A DNA stretch of 64,000 nt, from assembly GCA_963575745.1 (NCBI GenBank), contig CAUYUJ010003958.1, forward strand, positions 358,658 through 422,657, read 5' to 3'. The DNA is from Prorocentrum cordatum. Lineage: Eukaryota > Sar > Dinophyceae > Prorocentrales > Prorocentraceae. Both the position numbers and the translations under genes were made by a program. This document shows, piece after piece, positions 52,201 to 63,399 of the stretch (the first letter of the stretch is position 1; each line of letters begins with the position of its first letter). The notes below the pieces were generated by a model. The model was given only the letters and a program-made list of their open reading frames with translations. It searched no databases and was not told the origin of the DNA.

Positions 52201-54949
52201 GGGCAGCGCGCTGGCGGCTAAACAACAACCGTTATCCAAAGCTGTCGGTGCTATCCCAATTGGGCCCAGCACGCCCACTGACGCGCGCGGCGGCCGAGGC
52301 CGCTTCCTGACCAACAGCCGCAAGAACTCGCATCTGTGGCCTCCTTGTCCTGATGCAAACCAGGCCACTCACTTGTTCAGAACCACGCCACCACCGTGTT
52401 GGCATACTCGCGTCTACTGCGACGGCATGCCCGGGATCGACTGCCAGCAGAACACCTCAGCAGTGCGTTGCGCCCTCTACCACATCACTCTCTACTCTGC
52501 GACCATAGCTTGGACAGGGGTACGTCAGCCCAGCCGACATGCCTCTCGTGTCCGCGTACAACGGCGAGTGCCGATGTTTCCATCATCAGCAGCACCTTCG
52601 GCGCGTCGCAGACGGCAAGGCCGTCCAGCAGGACAGTTTTGGCGCGTGCGTCTGGCAAACCACGCCAGCACGCAGCAACCGCAATTCGCCGTGAAAGCGC
52701 GCGCGCGCGTGCAGCAGCGCCGTCAATGGACCGTTGCACCGCGCGCTGTGCGACTCGCGTCGGTTGATATTTAGCTGTGCCGCAGCTGGCACGCCAAAGG
52801 TGTAGCGTACGCACCACCGTCTTGCGAACCACCCAACCTCGCGGTTGCAGGAAGATCGGGGTGCGTCTGCTATACACGCACGCACACGTACACTGACGCA
52901 ACGGCTTGTTCTCGTTGGGAGCACTACAGCAAAACCTCCTCTCCCCCCCTTCCTTCCCATCAGGCAGGAGACGAGAGGGCAACGGCCCAGCGAGTTCAGT
53001 GCCAAGTTAACCTCGCGTATCGCCAACGTGAATATGAACATTGTTCCACTTCTGGCCGACTCCCAGAACGAAGGAGAACTTGTCAGACCAGTGCCTAAGT
53101 CTGCTCAGAACAACAATTCGCTCGCCCGTGCGGGTCAGTTGGCCCAGTGCCGACCGCGGGGCGAATGAAGCAAGGAACCGCCAGGATGATCGCTTTTCGA
53201 CCTGCCACGCGCCGCAGACGTGGAGCGCGGATCTCCTGGCAAAACACCGCCACAAGTCAGCGGATAGCTGGCACTGCCGTGCGTTGCGGCGGTTGTCGAT
53301 GAGCAAGTTGGCTCCCTTCCCACGCATCATATTTTTTGAACACGCACAGTCAAGGGGTTGTTTTGGATCGTGGTATAAAGAGATGTTTGCCGCATCGGTA
53401 CAAGATGTCCGCCGCACTTCGGAAGTTGCCGACCTGCTTCGCCCAAGTCTGAAGGTCCATCAGATTTAGCAGGGCAATGCCATTATCGTGGGGCGGACAT
53501 TCGGGACATTCACGTTTGTCTAGCAGTGGAACAACACAGCACCTTGGGCCAACAACGAATTTGGACAATTTCGTGACCAAGACAATTTTGGAGCATCCAC
53601 GGTAGTTCACAAGTGGGCGTTTGTATTTACGCCACATATCGAGTTATTTCTGTGGTGTGAAGTGCAAGGTTACAAGCTCAGCATTCGGATAGTTTCCACC
53701 GTCGTGCTTTCCAGGCCTCCTCGACGAAGACACTGTGCACACCTTTGCCCTACACGGACGCAGGCATCCAGCTGCCAACGGGCTGCTGCCTACATTGCAT
53801 GTTTCGCACCAGCCCTGAGCAGGCCCGTGGTGCCGACAGTGGGAATGACCAGCTGTGCCTGCACTGGCACGCCAGTCGCTCATGGCCTGCGTGAGTCAGG
53901 CCAGGTCCGGGGTACGTGCTGGGTGTCGAACGCGCGTCGCTTGGCGGCTCCACCACAACAGAGCCGATGCCGTCGTTCGGCACGGGTCCCTGGCACGTCC
54001 TGCCTGGGAGCCGCTACCAGCGGCCACGCTGTCACATGGCTTGCGCCTCCGATCGCCGCAGGCCTTTGGCAGGCTATGCCTGGGAACCGCTACCAGCGAC
54101 CACGTAACAACACGGCCCGTGCTGCCACCCAGCACAGGATTCCAACCTGAGGGCTGCCACCATTGGCTACTCCACCACCAGGATTTGTCTCATCATACGG
54201 CACGGCCCCAGCAGATGTAGCCAAGTCTGCAAAAATGACTTTTCCGAAGAGTCCTTCAAGTACCATTGGCACCACAAAACACATTCCATCACGACGAGCA
54301 CATCGACGCACCACGAAAGCTACCACGACAACGAGCGTAGCAACAGCGACTACAACTGGTGCTGCAACTTGCGGTGCCATATGATGTGCCTCGACGTGCA
54401 TTTGCAAACCGAGCACAGCATTCAAGGTTGAACCAGAACCATCAACCGAAACGCTTCCACAGCGCGCGTGCTCTCGCCAGGCCACTGGCACGACTGCGCA
54501 CCTACCAACGCCACGCTGCCTGAACGCTAGGTGTGCCGGCCCGTCTTTCACGACCCGCCCAACACCCCAGGCATGCGATTGCTCACCCAGTGGGCGCACG
54601 AATGCGAAATCGTGTTAGCTCGGTGCTGGTGTACACACGCACCTGGGCACACACGGTCAACAAGACCCAACGCCCAACGCAATCTTGAGAGCGTTGGCCC
54701 AAGTACGACCTTTGCGCAGGGGGCTGAGCTTCACCAGCCCCAGCTGTATGAGCAACCAACGTTGGGCGACTAGGCCAAGCGCTGATGACCGCCAGTCAGG
54801 ACTGCCTTGGCACACAGCGATGGTTCGCCCAACCGCGGCATGGCAGGACTGGGGTAGTGTGAACACATGCCCACACAACCCTGACAGAGCGTCGCCAGTC
54901 GACCAATGGTGAGCAAGGAGGGACACGTCATTCGCCCGTAGACCCCGAC
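49281..54949. other. Long region with no recognisable gene
   Basis: Many short ORFs overlap on both strands, with Cys/Arg/Ala-rich shadows in GCGCGC- and CACGC-rich DNA. A minus frame at 50017-50577 (186 codons, with QVVAKFPSKSASRKNQKKTK) is the only one with a protein-like look, and I cannot name it. A GGA run sits at 51880-51930. Confidence 0.4.
53985..54110. repeat. ~75-bp tandem-like duplication
   Basis: TGCCTGGGAGCCGCTACCAG followed by CGGCCACG (54001) recurs as TGCCTGGGAACCGCTACCAG followed by CGACCACG (54076). Confidence 0.7.
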
Positions 54950-55045
54950 TCGCTCCCATTTCTTTGGGATACATTACTAACTGTTACTACTCGCTCCCAG
55001 TCCTTGGGAGATCATGAACAGTGTCACTCGCTCCCATCTCTTTTG
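54950..55045. repeat. ~39-bp triple repeat of a small inverted motif
   Basis: CGCTCCCATTTCTTTGGGA, CGCTCCCAGTCCTTGGGA and CGCTCCCATCTCTTTTGGA, each a TCCCA...TGGGA hairpin, spaced about 39 bp apart. Confidence 0.7.
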
Positions 55046-55637
55046 GAGGTAGTACGACTTGTAACACGTCGTGTTCCAGTTCCGCTGAGCACATCCTCCT
55101 CCTGCCCTCCCTCCCTCCCGCCCTCCTCCCTCTTGCCCTCCCTCCTCGCACCACGTTCCCCGCTCCTCGCTCCTCCCTCTTCGCTCCACGCTCCTCGTTC
55201 CTCCCTCCTCCATCCTCCCGGGGCGGGTGTCCCGGGCGGGGCCTGCTGCCACGGCAGAAAACGGCCGCCAGCACATCGAGCGGTGGCTCTCCCACAGCAC
55301 AACTTCGCCGGTGACCCGCTTGGAGCTCTCCAAGACGGGCATTCGGGGGCAACGGCAGCGGGGGGGATTGGCCCAGGGGCGGGAGCTTCGACCCCCAACC
55401 GCCCACTCATCGCCCACCGGGGCCTGGGCCCCACACCCGGCCCATGAAGACGTCCAATCTCGCCGTCGAGGGCACACCGCCGATCCATCGGCACTGCATC
55501 GCCGATCTCCCAAGTCAGCGCTCCCGCCTCCCTGCACCAGAGCCAGTCCCCTCCACTCTATCTTTCCCCATTCCCACGCATTCGATGTTTTAATATTTTT
55601 GATCACGAGGTCATCGGAAGTCCGAACCCTTTCCTCG
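55046..55637. other. Pyrimidine-rich then unassigned segment
   Basis: CTCCCTCC/CTCGCTCC text at 55095-55220, then ORF shadows. No gene recognised. Confidence 0.4.
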
Positions 55638-55796
55638 GACGGGGCTAGGACGAGGATAACACTGATCCAGAGCGTTCTCAGAGCGTTCCAAAACGCTCTG
55701 AGAAGTCCGCGGCGCCCGAGACATCCTCCAGAGCCGCGGTATCTCAGAGATTCTCGATTTATCCTTACCCGAATTTATCCTCGTCCTGGTTTCGTC
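55638..55796. mobile_element. MITE family M, copy C (159 bp)
   Basis: Left end GACGGGGCTAGGACGAGGAT... (55638-55658), right end TATCCTCGTCCTGGTTTCG... (55776-55796). Internal AGAGCGTTC palindromes and CCGCGGCGCCCGAGACATCC as in copies A and B. Confidence 0.8.
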
Positions 55797-56133
55797 TTAT
55801 TTCCCTACATGGGGCTGGGTTTTCGTCCCGAGCCGTGCTCCGACGGCCCTGGTGCCCAGCAAGGGCCCCGGAGGGCCGAACACTGCGAACAAACATTTGT
55901 CGTCTTGAATCAGGGGAGGGGCGATAGTGAGCCATCAGCGTGTGGCAAGCTTCAGGGGAGTTTCCATGTGCGTCCTGGCAGCGACGCAGGGGATCCCCGG
56001 TCGTCGAAAGGCGATCACGTGAAGTCTTCAGGCTGTGTGGGATGTCCTGACGTGTTCTTGGGCTGCCTTGAAGGTCGCCTCGGCCCTGCAGACAACGTTT
56101 GAATTTTCTCACGAAGTTGGATGTCTGGGCCAG

Positions 56134-56327
56134 GCATCTACCCCAACCACGCGCTGCGCAACGCCATCGACGAGTACTTCAACGAGGTCTTCAGCGTCCA
56201 CCGGCGGGCCATCCGGCGGACCGTGCGGAGCCGCCGCGGTAGCAGGGACCTCACCGCGGACGGCCCGCTCGCACGCACGCTGGACGCGCTGATGCAGAGC
56301 TCGCTACTGGTGAACGCCGACCACAGC
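56134..56327 (+). CDS. U-box domain protein, later exon (end of U-box and following helices)
   Basis: Starts after an acceptor-like CTGGGCCAG. The text IYPNHALRNAIDEYFNEVF is the characteristic end of a U-box (normally L-x-P-N-x-x-L-x-x-x-I), followed by VHRRAIRRTVRSRRGSRD and a helical ARTLDALMQSSLLVNADHS. Coding likeness ends about 56327 at an AGC|GTGGAG donor-like site. It fits the U-box start at 42141-42272, apart from ~25 residues between them. Further exons would lie outside or in the array. An E3 ligase role is expected from the domain; the substrate is unknown. Confidence 0.65.
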
Positions 56328-56373
56328 GTGGAGCCTCGAAAAGGAAAGCGTTATACGCCGGTCGTTGGAACTC

Positions 56374-56451
56374 GGTATTCTTGGAATCCCAGATCCCAAT
56401 CTACTTCAAGGGCCTTCCTACTGCAAGAGCCGATGTGTTTTTGCTGTGTTT
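56374..56451 (+). repeat. ~78-bp dispersed segment, copy 2
   Basis: Matches 30905-30982: GGTATTCTTGGAATCCCAGA, TCCCAATCTACTTCAAGGGC, then CCGATGTGTTTTTGC. Confidence 0.8.
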
Positions 56452-56562
56452 CGTTATCCGTAAGGGCTTCGCCCCTGCCGCCGGCCCCCTCTCTATCAAA
56501 ATGGAATAGTACAGAGTCGCGTCGGTGCGTCTCGGCGCTGCCTTGGCGCATCTGGGAACAGC

Positions 56563-56790
56563 ATGCGGGGGCGGATAGGAATCATCGGCGCATATGGAGA
56601 CGTTGGCGTTATCGAAGGTGCCTACGGCGAATCACCGCCGCCCCGTGCCTTTTTGGAAGCGCCTGCGTGGCCGAAAGTTGGGTTTGAGCTTGGCCAAGCT
56701 ATCGGGCCACGCGTTCCCCGAGTGGGTTTCGAAAGCCTTCGGGGAACACGGAGTCGGGCGAGCTATCGGACCAGGTGGATTCCGAGCTTT
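56563..56790 (+). repeat. Array module M2, copy 1
   Basis: Contains ATCACCGCCGCCC, CCTTTTTGGAAGCGCC, GTTGGGTTTGAGCTTGGCC and TTCGAAAGCCTTCGGGGAAC. Full or partial copies also at 57602-57790, 58864-59015, 59789-59832, 61163-61212 and 62114-62280. Confidence 0.85.
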
Positions 56791-57195
56791 CGAGCGTCCT
56801 GGAGGACGTCTTGGAGGGCTTTTGGGCCGTCTTGGAGGCCTCTGGCGTGCCTTTTGGGCAGTCTAAGGCCATCTCGAGGCCATCTGGGGCCGTATTGGGT
56901 GCAACTTGGGGCTATCTTCGCTGTCTTGGAGGCCTTCTTGGCCGTCTTGGAGGCATCTTGGAGGCCATCTTGGCCGTCTTGGAGGCCATCTTCGGCGTCT
57001 TCGGGGCCATCTTGGGCCGTCTTGGGCTCTTTGGGGGGCTCTCCTGGGGGCCTCTTGGGCTGTCATGTGGCCATCTTGGAGGCCTCTTGGGCGCTCTTGT
57101 GACAATGTTGGGGGCCTCTTGGGCCGTCTTGGGCCGTCGGAGAGCTGATAAGAAAAAGTGCCCAAATCCTTCAAAAAACCCAAGGCAAATCAATG

Positions 57196-57470
57196 ATGTT
57201 TGCCCTTTCGGGCCTTCCTGGAGGACGTCTTGGAGGCCTCTTGGGGGCCTTTTGGCCAGTCTTAGGCCATCTTGGAGCCATCTTGGGTCGTCTTGCAGGC
57301 TTCTTGGACGAACTTGAAGGCATCTTGGACTCTCTCGGGCCGTCTTGGAAGCCATCTTGGACCATCTTGGGCGACTCGGAGGCCATCTAGAGCCATTTTG
57401 GAGGCCATCTTGGGCCAACGTGACCATCTTAGAGGCCATCTTGAGCCGTCGTGGAGAATGTTTTGCGGTC
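57196..57470 (+). repeat. Left arm of a ~260-bp inverted duplication
   Basis: Reads CCCTTTCGGGCCTTCCTGGA ... GGCGACTCGGAGGCCATC ... ATCTTGAGCC. The reverse complement follows at 57944-58203. Confidence 0.8.
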
Positions 57471-57495
57471 GTTGAGGTGGTGTCGGGGTCTTTCC

Positions 57496-57592
57496 GGGAC
57501 CCTGGCGGGATCGGCCGAAGCCCCGTGGGGAGTTCTTTTGGGAAAGAACCAAAACCAAAATCGAAAGGATCTAGCACGCCGGGCACCCCTGC
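57496..57592 (+). repeat. Array module M1, copy 1
   Basis: GGGACCCTGGCGGGATCGGC, GGGGAGTTCTTTTGGGAAAG, AACCAAAACCAAAA, then CTAGCACGCCGGGCACCCCT. Other copies at 58771-58865, 60971-61064, 62019-62119 and 63036-63133, plus an inverted fragment at 57914-57945. Confidence 0.85.
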
Positions 57593-57943
57593 AGCAAGCC
57601 AACAGGGGGCGGCGGATCGAAGATGCCTACGGCGAATCACCGCCGCCCCCTGCCTTTTTGGAAGCGCCTGCATGGCCAAAGTTGGGTTTGAGCTTGGCCA
57701 AGCTATCGGGCCACGCGTTCCCCGAGTGGGTTTCGAAAGCTTTCGGGGAACACGGAATCGGGCGAGCGCTAACAAACCAGGTGGTTTCCGAGCTTTCGGG
57801 CCTTCCTGGAGGACGTCTTGGAGGGCTCTTGGGCCGTTTTGGAGGCCTCTTGCGGGCCTTTTGGGCAGTCTAAGGCCATCTTGAGGCCATCTGGGGTCGC
57901 CTTGGGTGCATCACAGGGGCCTGGCGTGCTGAATCCTTTCGAT

Positions 57944-58203
57944 TTTGGCCAAGACGGCTCAAGATGGTCTCTAAGATGGTCACGTTGGCCCAAGATGGCC
58001 TCCAAGATGGCCCTAGATGGCCTCCAAGTCGCCCAAGATGGTCCAAGATGGCTTCCAAGACGGCCCGAGAGAGTCCAAGATGCCTTCAAGTTCGTCCAAG
58101 AAGCCTCCAAGACGGCCCAAGATGGACCAAGATGGCCTGAGACTGTCCAAGAGGCCCCCAAGAGGCCTCCAAGAGCTCCTCCAGGAAGACCCGAAAGGGC
58201 TCT
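57944..58203 (-). repeat. Right arm of the inverted duplication
   Basis: Here the array units run as CCAAGATGGCC, reversed relative to both flanks; GGCCTCCAAGTCGCCCAAG mirrors the left arm. Confidence 0.8.
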
Positions 58204-59967
58204 TGGGCCGTCTTGGAGGTCTCTTGCGGGCCTATTGAGCAGTCTAAGGCCATCTTGAGGCCATCTGGGGCCGTCCTGGGTGCATATTGGAGCCATCTTC
58301 GCCGTCTTGGAGGCCTTCTTGGCCGTCTTGGAGGCATCTTGGAGGCTATCTTGGCCGTCTTGGAGGCCATTTTCGGCGTCTTGGGGGCCATCTTGGGCCC
58401 CTCTTGGGGGCCTCTTGGGCGATCTTGGGGGCCTCTTGGGCCGTCTTGAGCCGTCGGAATGCCGAGAAGAAGCAAATTCCCAAATCCCTCAAAAACCTAA
58501 GGAACATCCATGTTTTTGGCCTCTTCGGGCCCTCCTGGAGGACCTCTTGGAGGCCTCTTGGGCCGTCTTGGAGACCTCTGGGGGACCTCTTTGGCCGTCT
58601 TAGGCCGTCTTGGACTCTCTTGGGCCGTCTTGGAGGCCTTCTTGGACCATCTTGGGCGGACTTGGAGGCCACCTTGGCCCATCTTGGTGGCCATCTTGAG
58701 CCGACGTGGCCATCTTGGAGGCCATCTTGAGCCGTCTTTGAGGATTTGTTGGGAAATTGAGCGCCTTCCGCGGCCCAGGCGGGACAGGCCGAAGCCCAAG
58801 GGGGAGTTCTTTTGGAAAAAAACAAAACCAAAAACCATATGATCTGGCACGCCAGGCACCCCTGCGATGCGGATCGAAGACGCCTACGGCGAATCACCGC
58901 CGCCCCTTGCCTTTTTGGAAGCGCCTATGTGGTCGAACGTTGAGGCCAGACCTGCCAAGCCATCGGACCATGTGTTCCCCGCATCGGTTTGGAAAGCCTT
59001 CGGAGAACACGTGGGCATCTTGAAGGTCATCTTGGCCGTCTTGGAGGGCTCTTGGGCGATCTTTCTGCGATCTTTGGGGGCTCTTGGGCCGTCTCGGGCC
59101 GTCGGAAGGCCGAAAAGAAGGAAATGTCAAACTCCGTCAAGAACCTAAGGAACATCAATGTTTTTGGCCTCTTCTGGCCTTCCTGGAGGCCCTCTTAGGG
59201 GCCTCGTGGGCCCTTTTTGGGCCAGCTTCGAGCCAACTTCGGCCATCTTGGTGGGTTCCTGGCACGTCTGACGCCGTCTGGAGCCGTCTTGGGGGCCTTT
59301 CTGGGCCAACGGGGGGCACTCTTGGGGCGCTTCGGGGCCGTCTTGGAGCCCATCTTGGGCGTCTTGGAGGCCATCTTGGGCGTGTTGGAGGCCCCTTGGG
59401 CCGTCTTGGGGCCCTCTTGGGGCCATCTTGGAGGCCACTTGGGCCGTCATGGGGCCCACTTGGGGGCCTCTTGGGCGATTTTGGGGGCCTCTTGGGCCGC
59501 CTTGAGCCGTCGGAATGCCGAGAAGAAGCAAATTCCAAAATCCTTCAAAAACCTACGGAAAATCAATGTTTTTCGCCTCTTCGGGCCCTCCTGGAGGACC
59601 TCTTGGAGGCCTCTTGGGCCGTCTGGGAGGCCTCTGGGGGGCCTCTTGGGCCGTCTTGGGCCGTCTTGGACTCTCTTGGGCCGTCTTGGAGGCCGTCTTG
59701 GACCATCCTGGGCGGACTTGGAGGCCATCTTGGACCATCTTGGAGGCCATCTTGGGCCATCTTGGCCATCTTGGAGGCCATCTCGGAGTGCTCCCCGAAT
59801 CGGTTTGGAAAGCCTTCGGGGAACACGTGGGCGTCTTGAAGGTCATCGTGGCCGTCTTGGAGGCCTCTTGGGCGAACTTTCGGCGATCTTTGGGGGCTCT
59901 TGGGCCGTCTCGGGCCGTCGGAAGGCCGAAAAGAAGGAAGTCTCAAAATCCGTCGAGAACCTAAGGA

Positions 59968-60545
59968 AAATTCTAGACGCCCAGAAACGACGCCCAGGCG
60001 AGTAGAGGGTCGTCCTGAGGGGCTTTTCGGCGTCTTGGGTGCCTCGGGGGGGCCTCTGTGGGCCGTTCGGGATCCTCTTTGGGGCCTCCTGGGGGCCTCT
60101 TGGGGCCTCTTGGGGCCATCTTGGGGCCTCTGGGAGCACCTTGGGTGCCTCTGGGGGGTCTCTTGGGGCCTCTTGGGGGTCTCTTGGGGGCCTCCTGGGG
60201 GCCTCTTGGGGGGCCTCTTGGGGCCATCTTGGGGCCATCCTGCGGCCTCTTGGGGCATCCTGGGGGCCTCTTGCGGCCATCGTGGAGGAAATCGATCAAA
60301 GAAGAGGGGAGCTTTAATTAGCGTTGCCCCCTCAGAAGGCCAAAATGGGGCCCAAACCATAGTAACATCAATGATTTTGGCTTCCTCGCCGAGGCCGTTT
60401 TGGACGCTCTGACCGCTCCCCGCCCCTCCTGTCCAGGTCAGTGGGGAGGGGGTAGGGGGAGGGGTAAACCCCTCCCCGAAGGGGAAGAGGGAGGGGTGGA
60501 AGAGGAAACGCTCTAAACCACCGACGCCCAGAGGGCTGGTGGGAT
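59968..60545. repeat. Composite segment shared with 25975-26955
   Basis: Starts AATTCTAGACGCCCAGAAAC and ends with the ~230-bp TTAATTAGCGTTGCC ... AGGGCTGGTGGGATT part. It interrupts the alternating module pattern of the array. Confidence 0.85.
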
Positions 60546-63035
60546 TAATGTTTTTGGCCTCTTCTGGCCTTCCTGGAGGCCCTCTTGGGGGCCTCGTGGG
60601 CCCTTTTGGGCCAGCTTCGTGGCCGTCTTGGAGGCCATCTTGGGTGTCTTGGAGGCCATCTTGGTTGTGTTGGAGGCCTCTTGGGGCCCTCTTGGGGCCA
60701 TCTTGGAGGCCACTTGGGCCGTCATGGGGCCCTCTTGGGGGCCTCTTGGGCGATCTCGGGAGCCTCTTGGGCCGTCTTGAGCCGTCGGAATGCCGAGAAG
60801 AAGCAAGTTCCAAAATTCTTCCAAAACTTATGGAAATCAATGATTTTGGCCTCTTCGGGCCCTCCTGGAGGACCTCTTGGAGGCCTCTTGGGCCGTCTGG
60901 GAGGCCTCTGGGGGGCCTCTTGGCCCGTCTGGGGCCGTTTTCGGGGAATTGAGGTCCTTGGCAATTCTCCCGGGACCCCGGCGGGACGCGCCGGAGCCTC
61001 AGGGGGAGTTCTTTTGGAAAAAAAACAAAATCGAGAGGGTCTAGCACGCCAGGCACCCCTTTGCTAAAGCAAAGGGGGAGGCCGTCTTGGACCAACCTGG
61101 GCGGACTTGGAGGCCATCTTGGACCATCTTGGAGGCCATCTTGGCCATCTTGGAGGCCATCTTGGAGTGTTCCCCGAATCGGTTTGGAAAGCCTTCGGGG
61201 AACACGTGGGCGTCTTGAAGGTCATCGTGGCCGTCTTGGAGGCCTCTTGGGCGAACTTTCGGCGATCTCTGTGGGCTCTTGGGCCGTCTCGGGCCGTCGG
61301 AAGGCCGAAAAGAAGGAAATGTCAAAATCCGTCAAGAACCTAAGGAACATCAATGTTTTTGGCCTCTTCTGGCCTTCCTGGAGGCCCTCTTAGGGGCCTC
61401 TTGGGCCCTTTTGGGCCAGCTTCGAGCCAACTTCGGCCGTCTTGGTGGGTTCCTGGCACGTCTGACGCCGTCGGGAGCCGTCTGGGGGGCCGTTCTGGGT
61501 CAACGGGGACCCTCTTGGGGCGCTTCGGGGCCGTCTTGGAGGCCATCTTGGGCGTCTTGGAGGCCATCTTGGGCGTGTTGGAGGCCTCTTGGGCCGTCTT
61601 GGGGCCCTCTTGGGGCCATCTTGGAGGCCACTTGGGCCGTCATGGGCCCCTCTTGGGGGCCTCTTGGGAGATCTTGGGGGCCTCTTGGGCCGCCTTGAGC
61701 CGTCGGAATGCCGAGAAGAAGCAAATTCCAAAATCCTTCAAAAACCTAAGGAAAACCAATGTTTTTTTGCCTCTTCGGGCCCTCCTGGAGGACCTCTTGG
61801 AGGCCTCTTGGGCCGTCTGGGAGGCATCTGGGGGGCCTCTTGGCCCGTCTGGGGCCCTCTTGGACTCTCTTGGGCCGTCTTGGAGACCGCCTTGGACCAT
61901 CTTCGGCGGACTTGGGGCCATCTTGGACCATCTTGGAGGCCATCTTGGGCCATCTTGGCCATCTTGGAGGCCGTCTTGGAGCCGTCTGAGGCAGAAAATT
62001 GGGGCCGTGGAAAAAATCCCGGGACCCTGGCGGGACGGGCCGAAACCCACTGGGAGAGTTCTTTTGGAAAAAGAACCAAAACCAAAACCGATAGGATTTG
62101 GCACGCCTGGCACCCCTGCGAGCAGGGGGCGGCGTATCGAAGACGCCTGCGGCGAATCACCGCCGCCCCCTGCCTTTTTGGAAACGCCGATGTGGCCGAA
62201 AGTTGGACTAGAGCTTGGCCAAGCTATCGGACCATGAGTTCCCCGAGTCGGTTTGGAAAGCTTTCGGGGAACACATGGGAGAGAATGATTATGAACAGGA
62301 AGAGGAAGAGGAAGAAATAGAGTAGGAGGATGAGGGTTGTTAGGAGTCTCTTGGGGCACCCTTGGGGTCTGTTGGGGGCTTCTTGGGGGCCTCTTCGAGG
62401 CCTCTTGGAGGCATCTTGGGGGCCTCCTTGGGCCTCTTGGGGGCCTTTGGGGGCTTCCTGGGGGTCTCTTTGGCCGTCTTAGGGCGTTCCTGGTCCGTCT
62501 GACGCCGTCTGGAGCCGTCTTGGGGGCCTCTCTGGGCCGTCTTGGGGCCCTCTTGGGGCGCTTCAGGGCCGTCTTGGAGGCCATGTTGGGCGTCTTGGAG
62601 GCCTCTTGGGCCGTCTTGGGGCGCTCTTGGGGCCGTCTTGGGGGGCCCTTGGGCCGTCATAGGGCCTTCTTGGAGGCCTCTTGGGCGATCTTGGGGGCCT
62701 CTTGGGCCGTCGGAAGGCCGAAAAGAAGAAAACGCAAAAAACCTTCAAAAACCTAAGGAAAACCAATGATTTTGGCCTCTTCGGGCTCTCCTGGAGAACG
62801 TCTTGGAGGCCTCTTGGGCCATCTTGGAGGCATCTTGGGGCCATCTTGGCCGTCTTGGAGGGCATCTTGGGCCGTCTTGGAGGCATCTTGGAGCCATCTT
62901 ACCCGTCTTGGAGGCCATCTTGGCCGTCTGGGAGGCATCTTGGAGGCCATCTTGGGCCATCTTGGCCGTCTTGGAGGCCATCTTGGGCCAAGTTGGGGCA
63001 ACAAAGGCATTGACAGACGGATTTTGGGAAAATTA

Positions 63036-63380
63036 CGGGTGGCCGGCGGGATGGGCCGAAGCCCACTGGGGAGTTCTTTTAGAAAAAGAACCAAAACCAA
63101 AACCTGAAACGTCCAGCACGCCGTGCACCCCTGCAAGCAGGGGGCGGCGGATCCTAGTTGCCTTCGGCCCATTCCGCCACCGTGCCTGGGTCGTGGGTCT
63201 GAAGCCTCTTGTATATGTGTTGGGGTGTCGTGGGGAGCCTTTCGGGGGCCTCTTGGAGGCGGTTTGGGCGCCTCTTGGGGGCCTCTTGGGGCCTCGTGGG
63301 GTATCTTTGGGGCTTCTTGGAGGCCTTTTGGGTGTGTTTTGGGTGCCTCTTGGGGTCTCTTGACGGCCTCTTGGTGGTGT
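63036..63380. repeat. Array tail: module M1 copy 5 and CTTGG units
   Basis: M1 to 63133, a decayed M2 start (GGCGGCGGATCCTAG), then GGCCTCTTGG units from 63245 to 63372. Confidence 0.8.
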
Positions 63381-63399
63381 AAGTTTCGTGGGATCTTAG

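Larger units (their letters stand above)
42273..56133 (+). other. U-box gene intron(s), ~13.9 kb
   Basis: Holds a GGA tract, the SL-tagged LINE-4, a long unreadable region and MITE copy C. The ~25 residues that should lie between the two U-box exons were not found, so there may be a small internal exon here or a loss. The linkage of the two exons is inference. Confidence 0.5.
56791..62990. repeat. CTTGGAGGCC satellite array with higher-order structure
   Basis: About 6.2 kb built of 10-13 bp units (GGCCATCTTGG, GGCCGTCTTGG, GAGGCCTCTTGG). Longer modules recur within it, and a dimeric higher-order period of about 815 bp (two ~408-bp halves) is visible at 59101-59917. Long ORFs across it on both strands (up to 510 codons) are Pro/Arg/Lys or Gly/Leu/Trp repeat peptides, not genes. 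A ~550-bp composite (59968-60545) is related to the block at 26 kb. Confidence 0.92.

Noticed and set aside
54163-54384. 73-codon Thr-rich ORF (ATPPPGFVSSYGTAPADV)
   Set aside because: Short, overlaps a repeat-like region, no homologous motif or exon signals seen.
59563-61095. 510-codon minus-strand ORF and many similar long ORFs in the CTTGG array
   Set aside because: They read only the repeat unit (PRWPPRRPRWPKM-type peptides). The absence of stops follows from unit composition.
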